Source of the DNA: Bacteroidota bacterium
Lineage (GTDB): Bacteria; Bacteroidota; Ignavibacteria; Ignavibacteriales; Melioribacteraceae
Length of the DNA: 64,000 nucleotides
NCBI GenBank assembly: GCA_018829205.1
Contig: JAHJUE010000006.1
Coordinates: 308,452 to 372,451 of the forward strand
Direction of reading: 5' to 3'
Numbering within the stretch: position 1 is the first letter of the stretch; each line of letters begins with the position of its first letter. The notes under the pieces are model-generated. The model did not search any database and was not told the origin of the DNA. It was given only the letters and a program-made list of their open reading frames with translations. The position numbers were made by a program, and so were the translations under genes. Shown one piece after another: positions 9,893 to 17,865 of the stretch.

Positions 9893-11353
9893 CTAATCAA
9901 TAATTTTCATTGGCCAGTGTACTGATTCCGTATGCGCCTCTAAAAAATAGGTCTCGGCTTTTGCAATCAGATCCGGATGTTCCGAAGCAACGTTATTTTT
10001 TTCAGCCAGATCATATTTCAGATTATAGAGTTCAATTTCATCTCCGGGATTCATACGTACTGCTTTCCAATTTCCGAAACGAACTGCTTGTAGAAAATTC
10101 TTTTTCCGGGCACGGTATTCCCAGTAATAATATTTATGCTGTTTCTGGTTACCGTTAAATAAAGTTGGAGCGATTGATATTCCATCTATTTTAGACGGGA
10201 CATTTGATTTTGCAATTTCTGCTGCAGTAGGAAGGAAATCCCAGAAAGCAAACGGTTGATCTGTATTTGAATTTGCTGCTATTTTACCCGGCCATCTTAC
10301 AATCATCGGTACTCTTATTCCTCCTTCATAAAGATCATGTTTTGCACCGCGCAGAGGACCTGTGCTGTTAAAAAATTCTGCATCAATTCCGCCGGCGTCG
10401 CTGGGACCGTTATCACTTGTAAAGAAGACTATCGTATTATCGTCAATGCCAAGATCCTTTAATTTTTTAAAGATGTTTCCAATATCTTTATCCATTCTGG
10501 AAATCATCGCGGCATATGCCGCATGAGGCTTCATTTGTGTAGCGTAGCCGTTTTTCCCTTTTTCATTAATAAAGGGTTTATCCTCAACAAATTTGCCGTC
10601 ATAATCTTTCATTGAATTTTCCGGAACCAGAAGCTCGGCATGCGGAATTGTGAAAGGTATATATAAGAAAAAAGGATTGTCTTTATTCTTTTCAATGAAC
10701 TTTATGGATTCTTGAGCGAATAGATCATGCGAATAAACTTCCCGGTTTCCATTTTTATTTTCAGGAATGTAAACCTTTTCGCTGTTTCTCCATAAATATT
10801 CCGGGTAATAATAATGTGCATGGTTTTGATTAAGATAGCCGAAGAAATAATCATAACCCTGTCGATTTGGTTCCCCTGAATTTCCCGGTTCACCCAGTCC
10901 CCATTTGCCTATCATACCCGTAGTATAACCGGCCTCTTTTAAAACTTCTGCAACCGTTTTATCTCCCTTATTTAAGGGAACTCTCTCGTCGGTAATACCG
11001 CTTTTATTTTCCCGAACAGTTGTATGGCCGGTATGCTGTCCTGTCATTAAACAGCTTCTGGAAGGGGCGCAAACCGGACTCCCGGAATAAGCCGAAGTAA
11101 ATTTCATCCCCTCTAAGGCCATTTTGTCTAGATAGGGCGTTTTTATTTTTGTCTGACCGTAACAACCGAGGTCTCCATAACCCAGGTCATCTGCCATAAT
11201 AAATATTATATTCGGTTTTCCGCCTTGTTGAGTGAAACCTTTAATATCGTGAAGATTAAATAATATACTGCCAGCCGCAGTTAATCCGAATGTTTTAATA
11301 AAGTCCCTCCGATCAAGGGATTTCTCAATTGATTTTTTTCCGCTCATCATCAT
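9893..11353 (-). CDS. Sulfatase (formylglycine type), Tat-exported
   Basis: A 486-residue sulfatase with signature C95-A-P-S-R99, metal-site segment IIFIMADDLGYGDLG and a later FFTSDNGPSDAGG. This pattern is typical of arylsulfatase A-like enzymes and N-acetylgalactosamine-6-sulfatases. A twin-arginine signal (LDRRDFIKTFGLTAAGS) directs it across the inner membrane in folded form. It is the first gene after a strong terminator (11372-11409), so the sulfatase/lyase group either depends on partial read-through or has a promoter inside the very short spacer. The start MMMSGKK has three successive ATG codons, and which one is used cannot be decided. Confidence 0.9.
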   Translation of the reverse strand: MMMSGKKSIEKSLDRRDFIKTFGLTAAGSILFNLHDIKGFTQQGGKPNIIFIMADDLGYGDLGCYGQTKIKTPYLDKMALEGMKFTSAYSGSPVCAPSRSCLMTGQHTGHTTVRENKSGITDERVPLNKGDKTVAEVLKEAGYTTGMIGKWGLGEPGNSGEPNRQGYDYFFGYLNQNHAHYYYPEYLWRNSEKVYIPENKNGNREVYSHDLFAQESIKFIEKNKDNPFFLYIPFTIPHAELLVPENSMKDYDGKFVEDKPFINEKGKNGYATQMKPHAAYAAMISRMDKDIGNIFKKLKDLGIDDNTIVFFTSDNGPSDAGGIDAEFFNSTGPLRGAKHDLYEGGIRVPMIVRWPGKIAANSNTDQPFAFWDFLPTAAEIAKSNVPSKIDGISIAPTLFNGNQKQHKYYYWEYRARKKNFLQAVRFGNWKAVRMNPGDEIELYNLKYDLAEKNNVASEHPDLIAKAETYFLEAHTESVHWPMKIID

Positions 11354-11371
11354 GTTCGCTTATTTACACTT

Positions 11372-11409
11372 TAAAAATTCCCCGCTCTGAACTGATTCTC
11401 AGAACGGGG
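11372..11409 (-). terminator. Rho-independent terminator after the beta-helix gene of locus 1
   Basis: On the minus strand a stem of CCCCG plus TCTGA pairs with TCAGA plus CGGGG (11380-11409, one unpaired base on each side, 8-base loop). It is followed directly by AATTTTTAAA. It lies just after the stop of the 11433 gene and before the first sulfatase, so it separates the receptor half of locus 1 from the enzyme half. Confidence 0.8.
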
Positions 11410-11432
11410 CTCACATTTTGGGGAGGTATGCA

Positions 11433-12749
11433 TCATTTTGCAAGAATCATTTTATTTACCTGCATAAAATTACCTGAAGTCAGTCTATAGAAATAAACAC
11501 CTGACGGTAAACTATAAGCATTAAAATTGACAGAATAAGTCCCGGCGTTTAGCATGCTGCTCACTAAAAGTGTAACCTCTTCACCAATTAGATTATAAAC
11601 GCGTAATGTTGTATGACCGTTTTCCGGAATATCGAATCTAATAGTAGTAGAAGGATTAAAAGGATTCGGATAGTTCTGTGCTAGGTTATAATTATTTGGA
11701 ACAGCATTGTTGTCATCATCAACAGAAGTAACATTTGAATTCCAGCTTAAATCTCCCAAAGCTTTTCCGTCATCACCTCCACTCAATAGAGGAGAATCAT
11801 TAGCAAGAGTATAATCTCCGTTTGCAGCATCTTTATATTTAGGATCTTCTTCCAAGTTATTTTCTGCAACAGCACCATCTTTAAGATTTAAATAAGAAGA
11901 ACCAACGTTGAAGAAATCGCAATTATTAATTTTTGAAGAAGCTCCATAAATTCTTACTATTTCTCCCTCCCCAACAGAATTTGAAAAAATACAATTCTTA
12001 ATCGTCCATGCAGCTGTATTGTTTTTAGAATCGATCCATTTATCGTCCACGCCTATATTGTCGAAGGTTATGTGGTCCATAACTACTGTCGGATCGGTAT
12101 TCATAATTCTAAATGCACGGCCATATATGATATTATAGAAAGTACTGTTTTCGGCCTGGACATGATTTAAACCGACAGATTTGAAGTTAAAGGCGTTTTC
12201 TGCATTGTAAATTAAACAGCCGTCAATGACTAATGTATCTACAACAACATTCGCCCCGTCAAATACATCGCTTGCACCGTCAACTATTCTGCTGGTTACG
12301 TTTCTCATTACACAGTCAATAAACTTAATATGCGCGACAGTATAATTCTCTCCAACCATAAAATCGACAATATCATCTAGACTTCTGTAAGTGTTGGTAT
12401 CTGGTTCCAATCCGTTGAGATCCAATCCCATTAGTGTAAGCCCCGCACCTTCAGCAAGCAAAAATAAATCGGATCTTCCAAGGGTTCCCGAGGCAACAGT
12501 ATGATTTTCTATTAATGGTTTTACTTTTGCACCGGCTTCTGCTTTAATAGTAATTACTTTATTAATTAGGAAGGAAGAATCTGTTGATTCAGTGTAAACA
12601 CCGCCGCTTTGTAAAACCAGAACATCACCGGAGGCTGCTGCATTAATTGCAGCTGAAAGCGTTCCGTCACCAGGCGCTACAGTTGTTTGAGCCATGGTTA
12701 ATGCTGTTAAAGTTAGCAGCATAATTAAAGTAAGTAGATTTTTTTTCAT
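11433..12749 (-). CDS. T9SS-exported right-handed beta-helix protein (DUF4957/DUF5123-like)
   Basis: A 438-residue secreted protein. I chose the ATG at 12749 because GGAG lies 6 bases upstream and a signal peptide (MKKNLLTLIMLLTLTALTMA) follows; the open frame itself extends 14 codons further. The N-terminal unit (GDGTLSAAINAAASGDVLVL) is the opening strand of a parallel beta-helix. A GGDDGKALGDLSWN segment precedes the T9SS C-terminal domain (YPNPFNPSTTIRF, ending KMILAK). It shares this layout with the proteins at 33416-34978 and 53103-54785, each downstream of a TBDR. I see no recognisable catalytic signature, so a surface glycan-binding role is more likely than lyase activity. It ends just before a strong terminator. 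Confidence 0.8.
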   Translation of the reverse strand: MKKNLLTLIMLLTLTALTMAQTTVAPGDGTLSAAINAAASGDVLVLQSGGVYTESTDSSFLINKVITIKAEAGAKVKPLIENHTVASGTLGRSDLFLLAEGAGLTLMGLDLNGLEPDTNTYRSLDDIVDFMVGENYTVAHIKFIDCVMRNVTSRIVDGASDVFDGANVVVDTLVIDGCLIYNAENAFNFKSVGLNHVQAENSTFYNIIYGRAFRIMNTDPTVVMDHITFDNIGVDDKWIDSKNNTAAWTIKNCIFSNSVGEGEIVRIYGASSKINNCDFFNVGSSYLNLKDGAVAENNLEEDPKYKDAANGDYTLANDSPLLSGGDDGKALGDLSWNSNVTSVDDDNNAVPNNYNLAQNYPNPFNPSTTIRFDIPENGHTTLRVYNLIGEEVTLLVSSMLNAGTYSVNFNAYSLPSGVYFYRLTSGNFMQVNKMILAK

Positions 12750-12791
12750 CACAAGCTCCATTTTTTTTATTGATAATTTATTATTTATCAT

Positions 12792-14321
12792 TTATAGAGA
12801 AATTGTATATCCAACCAAAAGATTACTTGATGTAACCATTGTATAGTTTCTACTTGTGAAGTAGACATCATAATATTTTAGTGATCTAATTTCATAGGCC
12901 AGATCCAGAGTGCCAATTAGTATCTGGTAACTTAATCCTACTGTATAACTTTCAATAGGGAACCCTTCATTTCTGATTGCAGCGCCATAAGTAATGAATG
13001 CAGCGGTACGGCTTCTATAACCCGCCAGCAGTGAAAGATTATCGGCCACCTTAAATTCCACACCGGCACTTATAGTTTTCTGGTCCTGCCAAACGGGCTG
13101 ACTCGAATCATTTTCATATCCAACAGTTGTTGTTAATTCAGAACTACCGTACGGTTTGTGTTCATAGTCAAACTGAACCGATAGTGTCTTTAAAGGCTTA
13201 AACTTTATCCCGAGATTATAGCCAAGCGGGATTTTCATTTTGTCGGTTCCTTTAATTGGTTCAGTTGTTGTTCCTTCTGCTGAATTTGTTACTCTATTAT
13301 AACTCCAATCTCTTTCGATGGTGTAAGGCAGCTGAAGATTGATGCCTAAACTCAGATTATCGAAAGTAATTATCCCGCCCGTGTTAAATGCCGTAGCTGA
13401 AAAATCGGAAGTTCCTTTAATTATTTGAGAGCGATTTTCATAAGAGAACGACCAGTTGTCACCGCCTTGTATAAATTTGAAATATCCTATTCTATCAAGT
13501 CTCATTACATCATCAGTACTTCCCATAATTGTTGTTATCCCTACACCCAACTCGAACAGATCGCTTAGTTGAATTCCAACTCCTCCTTTAATTGTGCTGG
13601 TCCCAAGAGAGCGTTCACGCGTGTACACATCCCAATTTGAACGAACAATACTGTCCTGAGGAGCAGCTCCTTCGAGAGAAATAGAAGTTCCCCAATGTGG
13701 ATCTAGATGATCGCCATTCCAGTCAAAGTCAACCGAACCGTATGAAAACGAATATGCGGCAGACACTACAACATTTTTATTTAATAACTGAAATGGGTAT
13801 GCCACCGCAATATTGTTTAATCCGAAATTCGAAATTGTATTTTCAAAATCAGCAGCTTCTTCACTGTACGGATCCTCACCGGTCACAGGTTGTCTAAAGT
13901 CGGCAGGGTTCCAGCTTAGTCCCAAGGGGCTGCCGAGAGAATCACTCCAGATGCCGTTAAATTCTTTCGGAGGAGTATAGAGGTTTTCCATATATTGAGG
14001 AAGCAGCAAATAAGAGCCGCCGGGATACCAAATCTGATTATCTTGCCAACTTTTACTTCTTGATGCTGCTGAAATAGATATTTGCAGTTTTTTGATGCCT
14101 GCAAGCCCTGCCGGATTATAAAATAATGCATCAAGATTCCCGCTTGTTGCCGTATATGCACCGCCACCGGCTAAAGCTCTTACACTCAAATCATTGGGTT
14201 CATCAAAACCTTGAAAAGAAAATGAATCTCCATTCCTTTGAGCTTGAATGCTTATAGTGAGCAGTAAAAAACTAATTACCGAGACTAGATGTACAAACTT
14301 TAAAGTATATTTGTTATACAT
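12792..14321 (-). CDS. Outer-membrane beta-barrel protein (OmpP1/FadL- or UPF0164-like)
   Basis: A 509-residue protein with a signal peptide ending near SIQAQ (about residue 28). It then has the SVRALAGGGAYTATSGNLDALFYNPAGLA segment pattern typical of outer-membrane transport barrels and of the PorV/PorQ superfamily. The rest alternates short polar turns with amphipathic strands (for example LSVQFDYEHKPYG, LSLLAGYRS) and ends in a strand with a C-terminal aromatic/hydrophobic pattern (LLVGYTISL). It is one base upstream of the longest reading of the beta-helix gene and follows the PorV/PorQ gene, so the two barrels are probably coexpressed. Its ligand is unknown. It may help assemble or export the T9SS cargo of this locus, or it may be a porin. 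Confidence 0.7.
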   Translation of the reverse strand: MYNKYTLKFVHLVSVISFLLLTISIQAQRNGDSFSFQGFDEPNDLSVRALAGGGAYTATSGNLDALFYNPAGLAGIKKLQISISAASRSKSWQDNQIWYPGGSYLLLPQYMENLYTPPKEFNGIWSDSLGSPLGLSWNPADFRQPVTGEDPYSEEAADFENTISNFGLNNIAVAYPFQLLNKNVVVSAAYSFSYGSVDFDWNGDHLDPHWGTSISLEGAAPQDSIVRSNWDVYTRERSLGTSTIKGGVGIQLSDLFELGVGITTIMGSTDDVMRLDRIGYFKFIQGGDNWSFSYENRSQIIKGTSDFSATAFNTGGIITFDNLSLGINLQLPYTIERDWSYNRVTNSAEGTTTEPIKGTDKMKIPLGYNLGIKFKPLKTLSVQFDYEHKPYGSSELTTTVGYENDSSQPVWQDQKTISAGVEFKVADNLSLLAGYRSRTAAFITYGAAIRNEGFPIESYTVGLSYQILIGTLDLAYEIRSLKYYDVYFTSRNYTMVTSSNLLVGYTISL

Positions 14322-14354
14322 AGTTCTGATTCTCCTTAAAGACTTTTACTTTTC

Positions 14355-15422
14355 TTATTCGGCACTAAAGCCAATTGAAAATCTATGCACTGTATCGAGT
14401 AAATCCCCGAATGAATCATATGAATATCCCACATTAAAGCCGGAATATTGAACACCAAATCCAAAAGTCAAACCTTCCTCATCGTAGTTAACCTTGTACC
14501 CGCCTCTGAAATAAATTATATCTTGCCAGGAAAATTCCAGTCCGAAATTATGCTGCAAATCATAATCACGGGGATGCTGCAGTTGATAAGCAAAAAGTAG
14601 TTTTATCAATTCATTGTGCGATATCAAAGATTCACCTGGCGAGATTAAATACGCAGAAATACCGAACGCAAAGGTTTGAGGTATTGGATAACTTTCGCCG
14701 GTTACAGTCTTCGTTATAATTGAATCGCCCGGGTTTTCAGCGGTTGGGTCATATTGCTGGTTTACTTCCTGATATTGTTTACTATCAAGAAATTTAACTT
14801 CATTTAACCCGAAATTTGAAACAACACCACCGAGCATTATGGATTTGAAACCCGTTGCATAAATTAAGCCCGCATCAATAGCAAAGACAGAAGCGTCTGC
14901 TGCAACTAAGTTTTCCCTCACATATTTTCCGGCAACACCGAATGAAAATTTATCAGTAATTGATTTAGAAAAAGCAATACCAATATATTCTGAATAAGGA
15001 TTTATAACCTGGCCGGTCAATCCTGGATTGAATTCGGTATAGTCATCATTAAATTTAAGCATCGAAACATCTGTCACTTCAATGCTTCCGTAGTCAAAAT
15101 ATGAGCCGAATACTCCTATATTAAAGTCACTGATCTTAAATCCGGCAGCAAGGGAATAGATCTTAGTATCTATGAACCAATCGGTATGCGACAACTGAAC
15201 ATCGTAATTTCCTATATTGGACATTCCTGCTGGATTTGAAAACAGCGCTTCTGCTCCGTTATTAAGAGAAATGGTAGACAAGCCCATAGCTGTAGTACGG
15301 GCTCCGGGATTAATCTTAAGAAATTGAAAAGAAGTAGTGCCTACTTTATTCTGAGCCATCAATGCTGCCAAACCGAAATAAAAGTAAAACACTATTACAA
15401 TCAAATATTTAATAACTCTCAT
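14355..15422 (-). CDS. PorV/PorQ-family outer-membrane protein
   Basis: A 355-residue barrel protein with a signal peptide ending at about MAQ (residue 24). It has the family hallmark near the start: LKINPGARTTAMGLSTIS followed by ALFSNPAGM. PorV family proteins work with the type IX secretion system as shuttles that bind the C-terminal domains of cargo and hand them to the attachment machinery. Finding one inside a carbohydrate locus, next to two T9SS cargo genes, suggests a dedicated shuttle for locus 1. AAGG precedes the ATG. The C-terminus (YDSFGDLLDTVHRFSIGFS) is a typical final barrel strand. Confidence 0.8.
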   Translation of the reverse strand: MRVIKYLIVIVFYFYFGLAALMAQNKVGTTSFQFLKINPGARTTAMGLSTISLNNGAEALFSNPAGMSNIGNYDVQLSHTDWFIDTKIYSLAAGFKISDFNIGVFGSYFDYGSIEVTDVSMLKFNDDYTEFNPGLTGQVINPYSEYIGIAFSKSITDKFSFGVAGKYVRENLVAADASVFAIDAGLIYATGFKSIMLGGVVSNFGLNEVKFLDSKQYQEVNQQYDPTAENPGDSIITKTVTGESYPIPQTFAFGISAYLISPGESLISHNELIKLLFAYQLQHPRDYDLQHNFGLEFSWQDIIYFRGGYKVNYDEEGLTFGFGVQYSGFNVGYSYDSFGDLLDTVHRFSIGFSAE

Positions 15423-15469
15423 ATGAATACCTTTTTATTTTGGTATTAAAAAACCCTACATTCAAAAAC

Positions 15470-17827
15470 TTATTTAATCACAATAAACTTCCCTGTAGAT
15501 CTTTCGCCTTCCGGAGTTGCTACAACAAAGTAGTAAAGCCCTGAAGCAAGGTCCTGATGATTAACGGTCACCTGCCTCCAGTTATTTGAATATTCCGGGA
15601 CATCATGATTAATTGTCATTACACGCTGCCCTGAGAATGAAAAGACATAAATAGTGCATTTTCTCGGCAAGCCGTAAAACCCCAGCATCCGTTCAGCATC
15701 ATTACCTATGAAACCAGAGTTTAGCACAAACGGATTAGGCACCACATACACCTTACCTAATTTTTCCACGGCTCCAATTGTTTTTTTCAATTGAGTAAAA
15801 TTTGTCTTACCACTTTCATTACCGAATTCATCAACAGAAGTAACGGAGTAGAATTTACTTTCCTCGATCTTAAATGTTCTATCGCTATCCATGAATTTAT
15901 AAAAACCGTCACTATCAACATTTCCTTTTTCAACCGAGCCTAGAAGTTTCCAAGGACCCATTTTATAATCGGCACGGTAGATATTAAATCTTGCCAGTTT
16001 GCCTGTTACACGTGTAGGGAAATTAGTCTCGAATTGCTCTACATATCTGCCCCAGCTTAAAGAAACTTCACCTGTTGCCGTACTCACTATTTCGACTGCA
16101 GGAGCTGGAATTGGAATTGGAATATTATTATAAGCACCCGAAGAAGGATTATCCTCAGGCCAAATAGCTGGACTACCCGATGCCCATTGTTCCGGCAGCG
16201 GAATTGTTTTACCCGTGTAAGCCTCAAATGCCTTGTGAGCGGCGTCCTGGACCGTCTTTACAGTTGGTGAATTAACATAATCAGGATAACCGTAATCAGC
16301 CAGGTAATCTAGAGTCTCCGCAGTTTGCCCATTTTGCGATACACGGATATGTTTGTGCCAAGATGTTCCTTTGATAGGCTGTTTTTCTGGTCCGGGATTT
16401 AATCCCCCAACTACATTATGATCACCTTTTGCACCGTAACCTATAACTTCTGCGACGGCAAATTTTATTGATTGACCATGTTCTAATCTATATGGTCCGA
16501 AAGTAAGTGATCTCATAGGATGGTCATTATCCTTATCCCCGCCTCCTTCGAATATCGGACAAAGCCTGCCTATCCATTCATCTCCCGGCACCCAGATATT
16601 ATCATCGTTATCTTCAGGTCTTACGTATAATTCTCCTTTTCTATCATCAAAGCGATGAATATTATCCCAGATTTTCGAAAGGTGAGTCGGATCTTTGCCA
16701 TTATATGCAGACCAGGGCTGTAAAGGCCTGCCGCTTTCATCAAGTGTATAGGAGTTCCCATTTGAATCAACTTTTTCAATCAAATCATATTTTACAGCTT
16801 GATATGACTGGTTTCGGGTTGAATCTTTGTAATCTATAATTTCCAGTTTATCGGTATTATAATAGAGCATTGCGAAACCCGGAGCCGCGGGAGACATTAA
16901 GCCGCCTCCGTACAAACCTGTTTGCGAATAAAGCTGAAAATTTGCAGGATCAGGTTCAGGTCTGCCTGCAAGAAGTGTATCACCCAAAACGGAAATCACT
17001 TGGTTATACTGCATCCAGTAAGAGGGATCCCAGAATGATGTTTGATTCTCTCTTATTTCCCAGTAATAACTATTATATCTTTGAGAACCGTACATCGAAG
17101 GAGCAAATCCGTAAACAAACTGAGCCATAACATCTACCAGCGTTCTTACTGTATCAGTAACCCCGTCACCTGTTAAATCCCCTGTGTTCTCAAGGGTATA
17201 TTCATGTATTATTATATCATCATAATCAGGGAAGCTCCATTGGCGGGAAACCCTTGTAACTGTTATTCCAACTCCCCGTTTAACATCGGAGTCGCTCATT
17301 GCCCATTTTGTAGTAACAATCTTTTCAGCTTCATTCGGGTTATAGCTTGAGTTTAATGTACCATTTTCATTAAGAGGGAGATTGTACTCAACCTTTAACG
17401 AGTTGCCGTTAATTGGATACGTCCATCTTCCCCAGGGGGGCTCATTGTTATTAGTCTTTCCCACCGCACCTGCAAACGAAGCAAGCCTGTTGGTGTTTTC
17501 CATAACTCCCCACTTGCCGTCTTCATTTGCCGAAACATAAATGCCCGCACCTACACTATTCTGAAAACCGGAATACTCTATTGCATTATATGTAAAACTT
17601 GATCTCGGGGGCCATTCCATAAAAGGGATGTGAGTGCTCTCAAGTCTAAGGTTCCAGGCTTGCCCAATCATTCCGGAATTATAAACTGTGTTATGAAGCA
17701 TGCCACGATCCATAATTTCATACTGCTGTTCGTCAAATACACTGAGCTGTGCTTTAACGGGAAGAGTTCCCAAAAAAATTGTTATTAGTATAATTGTTTT
17801 GAAGTGATATAGCTTATTTACTTTCAT
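15470..17827 (-). CDS. Large T9SS-exported protein of unknown function
   Basis: A 785-residue secreted protein. The start at 17827 is preferred over an upstream in-frame ATG at 17845 because AGAGG lies 5 bases before it and it begins with a signal peptide (ending LPVKAQ). The middle has no family I recognise. A segment from about residue 570 to 670 (VEIVSTATGEVSLSWGRYVE) looks like a fibronectin type III domain. The last 95 residues form a T9SS-type C-terminal domain (VYVVPNPFVLNSGF, ending GKFIVIK). It lies 20 bases downstream of the locus 1 TBDR, so the pair probably works together. It could be a surface substrate-binding partner of the receptor. Confidence 0.7.
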   Translation of the reverse strand: MKVNKLYHFKTIILITIFLGTLPVKAQLSVFDEQQYEIMDRGMLHNTVYNSGMIGQAWNLRLESTHIPFMEWPPRSSFTYNAIEYSGFQNSVGAGIYVSANEDGKWGVMENTNRLASFAGAVGKTNNNEPPWGRWTYPINGNSLKVEYNLPLNENGTLNSSYNPNEAEKIVTTKWAMSDSDVKRGVGITVTRVSRQWSFPDYDDIIIHEYTLENTGDLTGDGVTDTVRTLVDVMAQFVYGFAPSMYGSQRYNSYYWEIRENQTSFWDPSYWMQYNQVISVLGDTLLAGRPEPDPANFQLYSQTGLYGGGLMSPAAPGFAMLYYNTDKLEIIDYKDSTRNQSYQAVKYDLIEKVDSNGNSYTLDESGRPLQPWSAYNGKDPTHLSKIWDNIHRFDDRKGELYVRPEDNDDNIWVPGDEWIGRLCPIFEGGGDKDNDHPMRSLTFGPYRLEHGQSIKFAVAEVIGYGAKGDHNVVGGLNPGPEKQPIKGTSWHKHIRVSQNGQTAETLDYLADYGYPDYVNSPTVKTVQDAAHKAFEAYTGKTIPLPEQWASGSPAIWPEDNPSSGAYNNIPIPIPAPAVEIVSTATGEVSLSWGRYVEQFETNFPTRVTGKLARFNIYRADYKMGPWKLLGSVEKGNVDSDGFYKFMDSDRTFKIEESKFYSVTSVDEFGNESGKTNFTQLKKTIGAVEKLGKVYVVPNPFVLNSGFIGNDAERMLGFYGLPRKCTIYVFSFSGQRVMTINHDVPEYSNNWRQVTVNHQDLASGLYYFVVATPEGERSTGKFIVIK

Positions 17828-17865
17828 TTTTTCCTCTGATTTCATTTTATATCAGACTTTTACAT

